A DNA stretch of 64,000 bases from Pseudomonas cremoricolorata DSM 17059 = NBRC 16634 (GCF_000425745.1 NZ_AUEA01000007.1:248001-312000), one strand, 5' to 3'. Counted from the stretch's first letter, positions 9,459 to 19,588 are shown. Numbers and translations: made by a program. The notes: generated from the sequence alone by a model not told the origin.

Positions 9459-9866
9459 ATGGAAAAGTTTGAAAAATCCCTGGAAGAGTGGCGTGAGATG
9501 CTCGATCCGGCGCAGTACCAGGTGTGTCGACTCAAGGGCACCGAACGGCCATTCACCGGCAAGTACAACGGTGAAACCCGCCCCGGTGTCTATCACTGCA
9601 TCTGCTGCGACCTGCCGCTGTTCGATGCCGCCACAAAGTTCGACGCCGGCTGTGGCTGGCCGAGCTTCAGCGCGCCGATCGATGAGGCGGCGATGATCGA
9701 AATCCGCGACACCTCCCACGGCATGATCCGTACCGAAGTCACCTGCGCGCGCTGTGATGCGCACCTGGGGCATGTCTTCCCGGATGGCCCGGCGCCCACC
9801 GGGTTGCGTTACTGCATCAACTCGGTGTGCCTGAACTTCGAACCTGCGCAGGCCAGCCATGACTGA
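9459..9866 (+). CDS. msrB: peptide methionine-(R)-S-oxide reductase
   Basis: A 135-residue MsrB, which repairs the R epimer of methionine sulfoxide in proteins using thioredoxin. Zinc-binding CxxC pairs are visible in [11 protein letters not shown] and [12 protein letters not shown]. The catalytic cysteine lies in [13 protein letters not shown] near the C-terminus. GAGG at 9449-9452 supports the ATG at 9459; a longer in-frame start lies in the alaA promoter region. The last eight bases overlap gpx, which makes a two-gene antioxidant operon. Confidence 0.95.
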   Translation: MEKFEKSLEEWREMLDPAQYQVCRLKGTERPFTGKYNGETRPGVYHCICCDLPLFDAATKFDAGCGWPSFSAPIDEAAMIEIRDTSHGMIRTEVTCARCDAHLGHVFPDGPAPTGLRYCINSVCLNFEPAQASHD

Positions 9867-10347
9867 CCCGCTGCTGGAGATTTCCTGCCTGACCTTGGGC
9901 GGCGAGCACAAGCGCCTGGCGGATTTTGCCGGCAAGGCGCTGCTGGTGGTCAACACCGCCAGCCAATGCGGCTTTACCCCGCAATACAAGGGCCTGGAGC
10001 AACTGTGGCAGCAGTACCGTGGCCAAGGTCTGGTAGTGCTTGGCTTCCCGTGCAATCAGTTCGGCAAGCAGGAGCCGGGCGATACGCTTGAAATCGCGCA
10101 GTTCTGCGAGCGCAATTTCGGGGTCAGTTTCCCGCTGTTTCGCAAGGTCGAGGTCAACGGTGAGCTGACCCACGCGTTGTTCCGCGAGCTGAAAAAACGC
10201 GCGCCGGGGCTGCTGGGCAGCGAGCGCATCAAGTGGAACTTCACCAAGTTCCTGGTCGATCCGCAGAGCGGCCAGGTCACCCGCTACGCGCCGGCGACCA
10301 AGCCGCAGGCACTGCAAGCGGACATCGAAAGGTTGCTCAATCGCTGA
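9859..10347 (+). CDS. glutathione peroxidase family thiol peroxidase
   Basis: A 162-residue Cys-type GPx homologue that reduces hydrogen peroxide and organic hydroperoxides; bacterial members generally use thioredoxin. The peroxidatic Cys37 is in [24 protein letters not shown] (Cys65 and the catalytic Gln region) and WNFTKFLVD (Trp and Asn of the tetrad) complete the active site. Cys65 is placed as the resolving cysteine of thioredoxin-type GPx. The ATG overlaps the 3' end of msrB by eight bases, implying coupled translation. Its own 3' end overlaps the convergent kinase gene by 11 bp. Confidence 0.93.
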   Translation: MTDPLLEISCLTLGGEHKRLADFAGKALLVVNTASQCGFTPQYKGLEQLWQQYRGQGLVVLGFPCNQFGKQEPGDTLEIAQFCERNFGVSFPLFRKVEVNGELTHALFRELKKRAPGLLGSERIKWNFTKFLVDPQSGQVTRYAPATKPQALQADIERLLNR

Positions 10348-12637
10348 TTGGCAACCAGCGTTCCAACAGCGCCAGCAACTGCTCGCGGCGAAACGGCTTG
10401 GCCAAGTAATCGTCCATGCCTGCGGCGCGGCAGCGCTCGCGTTCTTCGGGCATGGCGTTGGCGGTCAGGGCAATGATCGGCAAGTCAGGCCAGTTGCCGC
10501 GCTGACGGATGGTTCGCGCCGCCTGGTAGCCATCCATCACCGGCATGTTGCAGTCCATCAGCACCAGGTCGAAGGGGCATCTTTGCAACATCTCCAGCGC
10601 TTCCAGACCATTGCCCGCCACCTCCACCGGGTAGCCGAGCTTGCCCAGCATGCCGCGAGCCACCAGCTGATTGACCGGGTTGTCCTCCACCAGCAGGATT
10701 CGCCCACGTTGCGATGGCAGCGCTTCCCCGGGCAGCACCGACCCAGGCTCGGTGCGCGCGCCCTGCAACGCACGCTGCAGGGTTTCATGCAGCTTGTGCC
10801 TGGACAGCGGACGCGCCAACTGCTGCAGCGGCGCCAGGGCGGTGGACTGCTCGATGGATACGAAGCGGCCGTACGCCGTTACCAGCACGATGACCGCCGA
10901 GCACAGCGGGCGCAGCGTCTCGACGGTGGGCAGGTCGTCGGTGATCAGCACATGCAGCGCGCTGACATCGAGCTGCTCGACGCTGTCGTGGCGCTGATAG
11001 GCCAGCCCCCAGGCCGGCAGTAGCGTCTGCAACAACTCGCTCAGGCCGCTGCCGGCCCGGCTGATGGCATCGACCCGCCCCGGCAGTGCGGGCATCGCCA
11101 GCGCGGGCCCGTGCGCAAGCAGCGGCAGGTCGGCGCTGAACTGGCTGCCGAAGCCTACCTGAGACCGTACGCGCAGTTGCCCTTGCATGGCTGTACACAG
11201 GTTGCGCGTCAGCGCCAGGCCCAGGCCGGTGCCGCCATATTGCCGGGTGATGCCGGCCCCGGCCTGGGTGAAAGGCTGGAAAATCCGCGTCTGGGCGTCC
11301 TCGGCGATTCCGATACCGGTGTCACGCACCACCAGACGCACGCCACCGACGATGGGTACAACACTCACATCGACCCGACCAAAGCGGGTGAACTTCAGGG
11401 CATTGGACAGCAGATTGCTGACGATCTGCCGCACCCGGGTCGGATCACCCAGCACCAGCGCTGGCAGGTCAGGAGCGATCAGGCAGGTCAGCTCGACACT
11501 CGCCGCGGCATTCTGCGACAGCAAGCTGGCGGTGTCCTCTACCAGACCACCCAGGTCGAAGGCGATCCGTTCCAGTTGCAACTGCCCGGCATCGAACTTG
11601 GACAGGTCAAGAATATCGTTGAGCAGCGCCACCAGGACTTTGCCCGAGTCGTGGGCAATCGACAGCTGCTGACGCTGCTCGGTCGCCATGGGGGTGTCCA
11701 GAGTCAGGGCGATCATGCCCAGCAGGCCATTGAGCGGGGTGCGGATTTCGTGGCTCATGTTGGCCAGGAACGCCGAGCGTGCCTGAGCCATGTCCAGCGC
11801 CTGGGCGCGAGCGATCTGTAGCTCGTGGTTGGATTGGCTGAGGCGATCGTTGCTCGCCTTGAGCGCCTCGGTGCGCGCCGAAACCATGTCTTCAAGCTCG
11901 TTGAGGTACTGGGTCAGGCGGTTTTCGGCATGCCGACGTTGCTGGATTTCGGTGGCCATGCTGACGAATTGCTGATTGGCCACCTTCACCAGCACGCCGA
12001 TTTCGTCGCGCTCGTGACCGGGCGGGCAGTCCACGCGGTTCTGCCGGCCGCTGCTCAGTGCGCTGATGACGGTCACCAGCGGTTTGGTCAGCATCAGGTA
12101 GAACAGCGTCAGGAGAATGCCGGTCAGCACCAGGGTACGAGCGAAGCCACTGAGCAGGGTCAGCCCGGCACGTTCGAGAAAACGGCTGGTGAAGGCATAG
12201 GTGTCGACGTCCAGGTACAACGTGCCCAGGTAGTCATCGGGCATCTGCGCGAGGAACAGGCGATCCTGGAACTGGCGCTGCTCACCGAACAGAAAGTCCG
12301 ACAGCGGCCGGTAATCACTCTCCATGGGCGTACGTTGGCTGTCGGCGAGCACCGTGCCATTGTTATCGACCAGCCGCGCGCGGATTATCGCCGGGGCACG
12401 CAGCAGGCCGCCGGTCAGCTCCTCGCCCAGCTCGGCGTCGATGTTGTAGGCGATGCGCGAGGCGGTGTCATGGCTGATTTGCAGCAGCGTTTGCAGTTCA
12501 CGGTTGATGGCCGCGTCTTCGCTGGCATAATCGACGCCGATCTGCACCAGGCTGAGCAGGGTGCCCAGCACGAAGCCCACCAGCACGGTGAGCCGGGCTT
12601 GTTTGTAGGAGAGGCGGTTGGTGAACTTGATATCCAT
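10337..12637 (-). CDS. sagS: hybrid sensor histidine kinase, SagS-like
   Basis: A 766-residue inner-membrane hybrid kinase. Order: TM1 at about 16-36, a periplasmic sensor domain to about 157, TM2 at about 158-183, HAMP, coiled coil at about 230-285, HisKA with phospho-acceptor His296 ([13 protein letters not shown]), HATPase boxes ([24 protein letters not shown]), a degenerate receiver-like segment, and a true receiver with Asp695 in [13 protein letters not shown]. No Hpt domain is present, so an external one (HptB in known systems) is needed. Position beside msrB-gpx and architecture match P. aeruginosa SagS, which steers surface attachment and biofilm formation; orthology is inferred from memory of synteny. 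Confidence 0.75.
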   Translation of the reverse strand: MDIKFTNRLSYKQARLTVLVGFVLGTLLSLVQIGVDYASEDAAINRELQTLLQISHDTASRIAYNIDAELGEELTGGLLRAPAIIRARLVDNNGTVLADSQRTPMESDYRPLSDFLFGEQRQFQDRLFLAQMPDDYLGTLYLDVDTYAFTSRFLERAGLTLLSGFARTLVLTGILLTLFYLMLTKPLVTVISALSSGRQNRVDCPPGHERDEIGVLVKVANQQFVSMATEIQQRRHAENRLTQYLNELEDMVSARTEALKASNDRLSQSNHELQIARAQALDMAQARSAFLANMSHEIRTPLNGLLGMIALTLDTPMATEQRQQLSIAHDSGKVLVALLNDILDLSKFDAGQLQLERIAFDLGGLVEDTASLLSQNAAASVELTCLIAPDLPALVLGDPTRVRQIVSNLLSNALKFTRFGRVDVSVVPIVGGVRLVVRDTGIGIAEDAQTRIFQPFTQAGAGITRQYGGTGLGLALTRNLCTAMQGQLRVRSQVGFGSQFSADLPLLAHGPALAMPALPGRVDAISRAGSGLSELLQTLLPAWGLAYQRHDSVEQLDVSALHVLITDDLPTVETLRPLCSAVIVLVTAYGRFVSIEQSTALAPLQQLARPLSRHKLHETLQRALQGARTEPGSVLPGEALPSQRGRILLVEDNPVNQLVARGMLGKLGYPVEVAGNGLEALEMLQRCPFDLVLMDCNMPVMDGYQAARTIRQRGNWPDLPIIALTANAMPEERERCRAAGMDDYLAKPFRREQLLALLERWLPISD

Positions 12638-12798
12638 AGGCCCCGAGCAAGTGGATGGGGTTGCGCCTGTGACTGCGATGGTAGTCGCAATGCGGCTCGC
12701 GTGGGTCAACCAACGCTACGCTATGCGCGCCCAGCCGCACTGTGCCACGAACGTCCGCCGCGCGGGCCGTTGCGTCGTCTAACACCTTAGGAGCCATC

Positions 12799-13689
12799 AT
12801 GGACCCCCGCCTGACCGCCTTTCTCGAACGTGCCGATTCGCTGCTGACCCGCCTCGAACCGTTGCTGCCAGCCCTGCGCCCCACGCTCGACTGGCACACC
12901 ACGCTGGCCGCACGCTGGCAGCGCGACGGTCGCAGCGGCTATCTGCAGCCGTTGCAGGTGAGCCTGGACATGCGCCTGTCCGATTTGATCGGCGTCGACA
13001 AGCAGTGCCAGCAACTGGGTCGCAACACCGAACAGTTCATCGCCGGCCTGCCGGCCAACCATGCGCTGCTGTGGGGCTCGCGCGGCACTGGCAAGTCGTC
13101 GCTGGTACGCGCCTTGCTCGCCGAGCACGCCGCCGCGGGCCTGCGCCTGATCGAAATCGAGCGCGATCACCTGGCCGATCTGCCAAGGGTGGTCGAGCTG
13201 CTGCACACCTTGCCGCAGCGTTTCGTGCTGTTTTGCGACGACCTTTCGTTCGAGGCCGGCGAGGGCGACTACCGGGTGCTGAAAAGTGTGCTCGATGGCT
13301 CGCTGGAGCAGGCGCCAGACAACGTACTGCTGTATGCCACCTCCAACCGTCGCCATCTGGTGCCCGAGCAACAGAGCGACAATGAAAACTGGAAGCGGGT
13401 CGACGGTGAGCTGCACCCCAGCGAGGCGGTGGAAGACAAGATCGCGCTGTCCGACCGCTTTGGCCTGTGGCTGTCGTTCTACCCGTTCACCCAGGAGCAT
13501 TACCTGGAGGTGGTCGAGCACTGGATCAGCCAACTGGCGATCCAGGCTGGCCTTTCCTGGCAGCGCGATGACGCGCTGGATATTCTCGCCGTGCGCTGGG
13601 CCACCGGGCGCGGCAACCGTAATGGCCGATGTGCCTACCAGTTCGCCCGCTACTGGGTCGGGCTGCAATTGTTGGAGCAGAATCAATGA
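12799..13689 (+). CDS. DUF815-family AAA-like ATPase
   Basis: A 296-residue P-loop protein of the DUF815 family, function unknown. Walker A GSRGTGKSS is at 93-101, a Walker B-like VLFCDDLSF near 150 and a sensor-like LLYATSNRRHL near 190. This order matches AAA+ ATPases, and the family resembles DnaA/DnaC-type loaders in fold. AGGAG at 12789-12793 sets the ATG at 12799. The stop codon overlaps the msrC start (ATGA), so the two are translated together. The coupling may hint at a role in oxidative or general stress, but no activity can be stated. Confidence 0.8.
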   Translation: MDPRLTAFLERADSLLTRLEPLLPALRPTLDWHTTLAARWQRDGRSGYLQPLQVSLDMRLSDLIGVDKQCQQLGRNTEQFIAGLPANHALLWGSRGTGKSSLVRALLAEHAAAGLRLIEIERDHLADLPRVVELLHTLPQRFVLFCDDLSFEAGEGDYRVLKSVLDGSLEQAPDNVLLYATSNRRHLVPEQQSDNENWKRVDGELHPSEAVEDKIALSDRFGLWLSFYPFTQEHYLEVVEHWISQLAIQAGLSWQRDDALDILAVRWATGRGNRNGRCAYQFARYWVGLQLLEQNQ

Positions 13690-14168
13690 TCGACTTGAAT
13701 GCCAGTGGTGCCGGCCTCGATGGCTACGACTTGCTGGCCGCGCAGGTGCAGGCGCTGTTTGCCGATGAACGTGACTTCATCGCCAATGCCGCGCAGTTTT
13801 CCGCGTTTCTCTTTCACCAGCTCGATGACCTCAACTGGGCCGGCTTCTACTTGAACCGCAACGAAGAGCTGGTACTCGGTCCGTTCCAGGGCCAGGTGGC
13901 GTGTGTGCGTATTCCCTTCGACCGCGGTGTCTGTGGCGCTGCGGCAGCCACCCGGCAAACCCAGCGGGTCGAGGATGTGCATGCGTTCCCTGGGCATATC
14001 GCCTGTGACAGTGCATCTAACAGTGAGCTGGTGATCCCGCTGCTCAAGGACGGTCGGCTGATAGGGGTGCTGGACCTGGACAGCCCGCGCATCGGCCGCT
14101 TCAGCGAGGCTGACCAAGCTGGGCTGGAGCGTCTGGCCAGCATCTTCCTGAGCTTGACCGACTGCTGA
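13686..14168 (+). CDS. msrC: free methionine-(R)-sulfoxide reductase (GAF domain)
   Basis: A 160-residue GAF-fold enzyme reducing free L-methionine-(R)-sulfoxide. The three cysteines of the E. coli enzyme (84, 94, 118) are matched with identical spacing by Cys73, Cys83 and Cys107, in ACVRIPFDRGVCG and HIACDSASNSELV. Asp and Glu residues that hold the substrate are also in place (DLDSP). The ATG overlaps the stop of the DUF815 gene. It is the second methionine-sulfoxide repair gene within 5 kb, after msrB. Confidence 0.92.
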   Translation: MIDLNASGAGLDGYDLLAAQVQALFADERDFIANAAQFSAFLFHQLDDLNWAGFYLNRNEELVLGPFQGQVACVRIPFDRGVCGAAAATRQTQRVEDVHAFPGHIACDSASNSELVIPLLKDGRLIGVLDLDSPRIGRFSEADQAGLERLASIFLSLTDC

Positions 14169-14201
14169 AACAACAAGGCCCGGTCATTGTCGGCCGGGCC
14201 T
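14165..14201 (-). terminator. terminator for the 14209-14976 gene
   Basis: AGGCCCGG (14176-14183) pairs with CCGGGCCT (14194-14201). Read on the minus strand, the stem is followed by TTGTTGTTT, fitting an intrinsic terminator for the minus-strand gene. It also lies 7 bp after msrC and may block read-through both ways. Confidence 0.7.
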
Positions 14202-14208
14202 CGATGAA

Positions 14209-14976
14209 TCAGTCGTACATGGCTTTTTTCTTCCAGGTTTCTTCGTCGTCGGTCTTCAGGCCTTCGGTCAGCTGGTTTTCCTCGTCGGCTGCCGGCTCCA
14301 TCTGGTCCAACACTTGCGCATCGGCGCGTGCCAGCAGTTTTTCCAGGTATACGCGCTGTTCTTCATAGAGTTTCGGCTCGGCCTGCTTGCGCAGGTACTG
14401 CACGCCGCGCTCGAACGCCAGGCGTGCCTGGCCGGGCTGCTGCTGTTGCAGGGCGCGCTGGCCGAGGTTGTTGAAGAACTCGATGTGCAGCAGCACCAGG
14501 ATGTGGCGAATTTCCTTGGCCCAGTGCTTGCCCTCGGTGTTCTGCAAAAAGCCTTCGGCGGTGGCGCGCACCACCTGGTTGTGCAGCACTTCCAGCACAA
14601 AGCGCACGTCCTTGGCCTTGGTCTCGGTGAGGATCGGGGCAGGGGGGTTGTTGATCGGAATGTCATCGCCCATGTCGATCAGTGCCTGCAACGCCTTGAT
14701 ACGCGCCTGCCACTGCGCGTTGTTGCGCTCCACGGCGAGCAGCCGCTGGTTGAGGTTCAGTTCCAGTCGGGTCAGCAGGAGTTTGAGCGGCGTGCTCATC
14801 AGTTGCCCGGGGAAGGTCTCGTTGATGTCCTCGCAGCGGCGCAGACGGTCGCCCAGCTCGACCTTGGCGCGGGTGCGCTCGACCTTGGTGTTCTCGACCA
14901 CATTGTTGAGGTAGCCAATGACGATCAGCAGTGCGATTCCGGCGACGATGAGCAGGGTGATCAGAAGTGGGGTCAC
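14209..14976 (-). CDS. membrane-anchored coiled-coil protein of unknown function
   Basis: A 255-residue protein with one N-terminal hydrophobic segment (residues 3-22, TPLLITLLIVAGIALLIVIG). A long charged, helix-rich soluble part follows, then an acidic tail. It is probably anchored in the inner membrane by its N-terminus. The pattern of Arg, Glu, Gln and Leu suggests coiled coil or TPR-like helices; no catalytic motif is seen. The start is GTG at 14976, supported by GAGG at 14985-14988. It looks like a conserved Pseudomonas protein; I do not recognise a function. Confidence 0.75.
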   Translation of the reverse strand: MTPLLITLLIVAGIALLIVIGYLNNVVENTKVERTRAKVELGDRLRRCEDINETFPGQLMSTPLKLLLTRLELNLNQRLLAVERNNAQWQARIKALQALIDMGDDIPINNPPAPILTETKAKDVRFVLEVLHNQVVRATAEGFLQNTEGKHWAKEIRHILVLLHIEFFNNLGQRALQQQQPGQARLAFERGVQYLRKQAEPKLYEEQRVYLEKLLARADAQVLDQMEPAADEENQLTEGLKTDDEETWKKKAMYD

Positions 14977-15140
14977 CGCGAATGCCTCTATATAGGAGAA
15001 GATCTATTGGCCAGGTATGGCGCAATGGCATGAGCTTGCCGAGCCGTCGTCAGAAAAGCAACGCCAGTGTTTCGACTGCCGCTCGATCCGCCTGACGGTA
15101 AGCGGGAAGTCATTGATTTAAATAAATTTCTACAAAGGTG

Positions 15141-15169
15141 TTGACGACTTCCATGGGCGTCCCTAGAAT
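15141..15169 (+). promoter_or_regulatory. sigma-70 promoter of the tRNA array
   Basis: The -35 TTGACG (15141-15146) and -10 TAGAAT (15164-15169) are separated by 17 bp, and a GC-rich discriminator (GCGCGCC) follows. This is the layout of stable-RNA promoters under growth-rate (stringent) control. The first tRNA begins about 70 bp downstream. Confidence 0.8.
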
Positions 15170-15244
15170 GCGCGCCACTTGCAGCGTAAAGCACACAGCG
15201 AAACGCTTCGGGTAGTGAAAGCGGCATGAAAATGCTTGCAGCGT

Positions 15245-15320
15245 GTCCCCTTCGTCTAGTGGCCTAGGACACCGCCCTTTCACGGCGGTAACAGGGGTTC
15301 GAGTCCCCTAGGGGACGCCA
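15245..15320 (+). tRNA. tRNA-Glu (anticodon TTC)
   Basis: A 76-nt cloverleaf whose acceptor stem GTCCCCT pairs with AGGGGAC. The anticodon loop CTTTCAC lies within the CCGCC/GGCGG stem, followed by the T-loop GGTTCGAGT and an encoded CCA end. First of five tRNAs in the transcript. Confidence 0.97.
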
Positions 15321-15322
15321 TT

Positions 15323-15398
<76 letters not shown>

Positions 15399-15503
15399 GT
15401 TTCTCCGGCAACGCTTCGCGGCGCGGCAGGAAAAGAAAATCCAGGGTGAATCGCGAGGTTCAGGTCTGGTGCGCTGAAGGTCTTGTACTGAACAGTGTAG
15501 TGT

Positions 15504-15579
15504 GTCCCCTTCGTCTAGTGGCCTAGGACACCGCCCTTTCACGGCGGTAACAGGGGTTCGAGTCCCCTAGGGGACGCCA
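15504..15579 (+). tRNA. tRNA-Glu (anticodon TTC), second copy
   Basis: Identical to the copy at 15245-15320. It sits in a second Glu-Gly unit after a 105-bp spacer, pointing to tandem duplication of the pair. Confidence 0.97.
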
Positions 15580-15581
15580 TT

Positions 15582-15657
<76 letters not shown>

Positions 15658-15742
15658 GTTTTCAAACTGTGGCGTCTATGCGGTACAGCGGTGGTGAAGG
15701 TCGTCAAGACGCTTCACACCAACAGTGGTAAAGCTTCACATT

Positions 15743-15818
<76 letters not shown>

Positions 15819-15831
15819 AATCGCAGCACGT

Positions 15832-15856
15832 AAAAGGGACCTCCGGGTCCCTTTTT
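15832..15856 (+). terminator. terminator of the tRNA operon
   Basis: AAAAGGGACC (15832-15841) pairs with GGTCCCTTTT (15846-15855) around the tetraloop TCCG, followed by T. It ends the tRNA transcript before the convergent adhesin gene. Confidence 0.9.
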
Positions 15857-15929
15857 GCGTTGTGGGCATTTCTACTTTCGAGCACCTGGCGCGAGCCGCC
15901 CGGCACCTAGGGCCGGGCAGACGTTGCCT

Positions 15930-17015
15930 TCAGCGGTAAGTGACAGTGAACTTCAAAGCGCCTTCAGCCACGCCAGGGGTGACTTTTGCATCGGTTTGAT
16001 AGTAGCGGGCACGAAAATCCAGGCGCGTCGTGCCTAAGTCAATGGACGTTACCCGCTCATGGGAAAGCAGCGGAATCGGCGTGCCATCACTGCGCAATAT
16101 CTGGATGCCCAGACCGCTGGCAGTAGAACTGCTGCTGAGGCTGAACAGGCCTTGACTGGCGTCGATAGGGGTCGAGCCGTTCACGCCCCCTTCAAGGTAG
16201 ACATGTACGTTCGCTCGAGTGGCACCCGGGGTGCTGTCGTCTGCGCAATCGCTCAGGGTGATATGGAAGGGCACGTCGGCTGTCGTTGCACCGACATGGG
16301 TAAACTCGTCGGTCTTGTGATCGCCAAGTTGTACCGGGTCGGCGCTCACGGGATTACCCAGCACGGAGCACTGGGCGCGATTGATCGTCGCCGAGATCGA
16401 GTAATCCATGGCCTTGCCCACGGTGTGGTAGATACCGTGGAACATTTCCCCCTGGACGCGCTGGGGGCCGGCAGCGATCTCGCCGATCTTGACGAACGAT
16501 AACTCGCCGAACATATGCTCCAACGGCATACCGATGGCGGTGTTTTGCGTCATCACGCCCGTATAAGGAATGGCCGTGCCGTCGTCCGGTGTGAAGTTGT
16601 TGGTCGCAGTGCCTTCATAGGGGTAGCCCAGGTTTATGTACACACCTACCCCTGGCACATTGGTCTGCAGTATCCGGCCATCGACCGGCTTGCCATCGAT
16701 CGGGGGGATGTAGCCGGCGAATATCGGGGCGCTGTTGGGCAGCCGTGCGGTGACTGGATCGGTGGCGCTGTAAAAGCAGGTCAGTTGCGAGCCTTCCACG
16801 TTCGCGGAGTACAGCGGGGCTTTGCCGAAAACCGTACCTACCGGGGCGTTACGCGCTACCCAGAACGAGCCCATGTCGCGCTGGAAGGTCATGTAGGTGG
16901 GTTTGCCGGGCCACCACCTGCATTCGGCCTGTACCACAGTCGAGGCCAAGAGCAGCATCAGCAGAGAAATCAAGGTAGCAGTGGGTCGTACACGGCGGCG
17001 ACACAAGCGGGTCAT
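15930..17015 (-). CDS. fimbrial tip adhesin (chaperone-usher pathway)
   Basis: A 361-residue two-domain fimbrial protein. Residues 1-30 form a signal peptide ending VVQA. The middle part (about 31-195) is a lectin-like or receptor-binding region without a known match. The C-terminal half (about 205-361) has pilin features: paired cysteines (AQCSVLG and LSDCADD), a beta-rich pattern and a final ALKFTVTYR strand as used for chaperone and donor-strand binding. This is the FimH-type layout of a tip adhesin. Its ATG overlaps the usher stop by 4 bp, so both are translated together. Pilin and chaperone partners are not adjacent; they lie 26-29 kb away. Confidence 0.85.
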   Translation of the reverse strand: MTRLCRRRVRPTATLISLLMLLLASTVVQAECRWWPGKPTYMTFQRDMGSFWVARNAPVGTVFGKAPLYSANVEGSQLTCFYSATDPVTARLPNSAPIFAGYIPPIDGKPVDGRILQTNVPGVGVYINLGYPYEGTATNNFTPDDGTAIPYTGVMTQNTAIGMPLEHMFGELSFVKIGEIAAGPQRVQGEMFHGIYHTVGKAMDYSISATINRAQCSVLGNPVSADPVQLGDHKTDEFTHVGATTADVPFHITLSDCADDSTPGATRANVHVYLEGGVNGSTPIDASQGLFSLSSSSTASGLGIQILRSDGTPIPLLSHERVTSIDLGTTRLDFRARYYQTDAKVTPGVAEGALKFTVTYR

Positions 17016-19588
17016 GGGCGGGAGCCTTCAGAATCAGTGGTAGAAGTTGACAGGTCATCGTGCGCGCCTCCTGGCGAGCATTCGAATGTCTGAATGCGAT
17101 ACCCGCTGTCTTCAGGCATCACGCTGGGGTCGAGGGTGACGTGGCAGGTCTGCGAGCCAGCTACCCCCCATCGCACCTGCAGCCGCTGAAGACCTGGTTG
17201 GCTGCTGGCCAGCAGGGTTTGCCCAGCCTGGCCGACCACGCCCAGAATCTGCTCGTGTTCATCGCTGACTTGCGCGCCGAAGGGCAATGGCCGGCCATCG
17301 GGTTGAAGCAGGGTCAGGACCATGCGCAACACATGCCGTGTATCGAAGCGGCTCATCACCACGGCGCCTCGGCGTGGCACCAACTGCAGGCTGGTATTGT
17401 CGATGATGATCTCGGGCGACAGGTCGTCGGTGTCGAGTGCCACTGGATTGATCCGATAAGGACGCAGGTGTGGAATCAGCAGGAAACCTTCAGCGTCGCT
17501 GCGCGACGAAGTCGCATTCTGTAACCCGATACCCTCGACATCGGGAACGTGCAGCAGCGCCATGGTTTCCCCCAGATAACTGCCGAACGTGACGCCTTGG
17601 GCATGCAGCACCATTGCACCGCTGGTATTGAGCGACAGGCTCCGGTAGCCGCTGCCTGCGCTATAGCCAACGCCATAGTTGGCCTGGCCACTCTGGAAGG
17701 CCAGCGATACCGCGGCGGATTTGCGTTGGCTGGCGTCGTTGGCCAGTGAGGTCTGATAGCTCAGGCGATTGTCCAGAGCCGCACCTTGCACGCTGGCACG
17801 TTCGCTGTACTGGCCGTTGGTACGCTGTATATCGAAGGCGGCTCGGTGTGGGCGGCCGAACTCCAGCGGAAAGCTCAGACTCAAGCCAAGCAGGCGGTTG
17901 TCGGTGTAGCGGCTGCTCAGGGCCTGAGAGGCGAACAGGTTGACGCCCACCTCGCCGATTCGGGTGCTGTATTGCAACTGGTACTGACGGCGCTGGTAGC
18001 CGCTGGTCCAGTAGTCTTCCTGGGACAGGGTCAGGCTCAGCGAACTGCTCTGGGCGAACGTCTGGTATGCCGACACTTCCAGCCGACTGCGGCGGTTGCC
18101 CGGATAGCGCGTATCGAAATTGCGTTGCTGAATGGCTTCCTGGAAATCCCGATAGCCTTGCGTGGAGTAGCGGTAGCCGGCGAAACGCAGGTTGGTACCG
18201 CTCTGGAAACTTTTGCCGTAGCGCACGGCGTAGCTATGCCCCTGGACCTGTCCGAGCGCACCACCCAGATCACTGCTAGCGCGGGTCACGTCGATCGATA
18301 GTGCGCCGAATTCACCGAAGTCACGGGCGACTCCCGCCACACCCGCGCGATAGTAGTCACTCGACAGCACACCGCCATACAGCGTGCTGTTCCAGACGCC
18401 ACCTCGGGCCAGCGTCCCTTGCCAGAATGCCGGGCTGTCGAGCTCCTCGGCACCGTTGTAGCGGCCAGCGGTCGCGCTGTAGCGCCACACGCCGTCGCGC
18501 AGCAGGCTGCCCAGTGAGGAGTAGGGTTGCGTGAAGCGGCTGACCTGGCCGTCGCTTTCAGTGATGACGACTTCGAGTTCGCCATGCCCAGAGCCGACAC
18601 TGAGGTCATCCAGGGCATAGGGGCCGGGTGCTACATAGGTGGAGTAGATCGGATAACCATTGCGTAGCACTTCGATCTTGGCGCGGGTCTGAGCCACGCC
18701 GCGGATCACCGGAGCGTACTGTTGCTGGGCATCGGAAAGCATGTCCTGATCCGAGGCCAGACGCACGCCGGAAAAAGCGAAGCCACGAAACATCTCGCTG
18801 CCGGTGAAGGTTTCACCCACGGTCAGGTTGGCGCGCAGTCCGGGCAGATCACGCTGGGCGTAGGTGTCGTTGCGGGTCCATTGGCGCTCGCCGAGCGGAT
18901 TCTCGCGATAAGTCTGATTGCTACGCAAACGCCAACCCCCGAGGTTCAGCCCGGTATTGAGGTAAAGGTCCTGGCTGCGTTCGCTGCGGCCATCGCTTCT
19001 GCGACTGTGCTGGGTCGAGGCCTGGTAGTTGACGAACGCGGCATTGATGCCTGAGTCCCAACGGTGCTCGGGCACGCTGCCACGGCGATCCTGGCTCAGG
19101 GCGATCTGCGGTATCGACAGCGAGAGACGCAGTTGCGCAGAGTCGAAGTCGACGTGCGCCTGTGGAACCAGCTCAGCCAGGTCGACGCAGCTTTCATCAT
19201 TGGGCAGTGGCGCTTCCAGGGCTTGCTCACGTAGATCGAGGCTACGCAGCAGTTCGCCGGTCAGGCAGGCCTGCAGGGCATCACCGCCGGGGGCCAGGTG
19301 AAACAGGATGGATTGCTCTTCGATGGGCGTGTGGTTGACCCATACCGCGACCCGGTAGCGCCCCGGTTGCAATGGCGTGTGGGGCGCCAGCGCCTGTAGT
19401 GCCAGGACACCGGCATCCGCTGCCTGACCAGGGGGCTGACGCATGAAACCGGCTTCGAACTGCGGTTTCGCGGTTTCGGCCAGCGCCGGACTGGAGATGG
19501 TCAAGAGCAAATAACCGCTGAGCAACGGCGGCAGGAGAGCGAAGCGCGCACACAACGGCGGGGGCCTGAGAGGGTCGAGCTGGAGCAT
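17012..19588 (-). CDS. outer-membrane fimbrial usher
   Basis: An 858-residue FimD/PapC-type usher that forms the outer-membrane pore assembling and secreting pilus subunits. The signal peptide (about 1-37) ends SPALA. The N-terminal chaperone-binding domain includes DLRVPQAHV-like and SVPEHRWDSGINAAFVNYQ-type segments near 150-175. The 24-strand barrel with plug domain occupies the middle, and the last 170 residues hold the two C-terminal plug-like domains. The ATG at 19588 is chosen because it directly starts a signal peptide; a longer frame upstream adds a non-hydrophobic extension. No chaperone gene lies in the same operon, which is unusual. A promoter-like element lies at 19716-19760. Confidence 0.9.
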   Translation of the reverse strand: MLQLDPLRPPPLCARFALLPPLLSGYLLLTISSPALAETAKPQFEAGFMRQPPGQAADAGVLALQALAPHTPLQPGRYRVAVWVNHTPIEEQSILFHLAPGGDALQACLTGELLRSLDLREQALEAPLPNDESCVDLAELVPQAHVDFDSAQLRLSLSIPQIALSQDRRGSVPEHRWDSGINAAFVNYQASTQHSRRSDGRSERSQDLYLNTGLNLGGWRLRSNQTYRENPLGERQWTRNDTYAQRDLPGLRANLTVGETFTGSEMFRGFAFSGVRLASDQDMLSDAQQQYAPVIRGVAQTRAKIEVLRNGYPIYSTYVAPGPYALDDLSVGSGHGELEVVITESDGQVSRFTQPYSSLGSLLRDGVWRYSATAGRYNGAEELDSPAFWQGTLARGGVWNSTLYGGVLSSDYYRAGVAGVARDFGEFGALSIDVTRASSDLGGALGQVQGHSYAVRYGKSFQSGTNLRFAGYRYSTQGYRDFQEAIQQRNFDTRYPGNRRSRLEVSAYQTFAQSSSLSLTLSQEDYWTSGYQRRQYQLQYSTRIGEVGVNLFASQALSSRYTDNRLLGLSLSFPLEFGRPHRAAFDIQRTNGQYSERASVQGAALDNRLSYQTSLANDASQRKSAAVSLAFQSGQANYGVGYSAGSGYRSLSLNTSGAMVLHAQGVTFGSYLGETMALLHVPDVEGIGLQNATSSRSDAEGFLLIPHLRPYRINPVALDTDDLSPEIIIDNTSLQLVPRRGAVVMSRFDTRHVLRMVLTLLQPDGRPLPFGAQVSDEHEQILGVVGQAGQTLLASSQPGLQRLQVRWGVAGSQTCHVTLDPSVMPEDSGYRIQTFECSPGGAHDDLSTSTTDSEGSRP

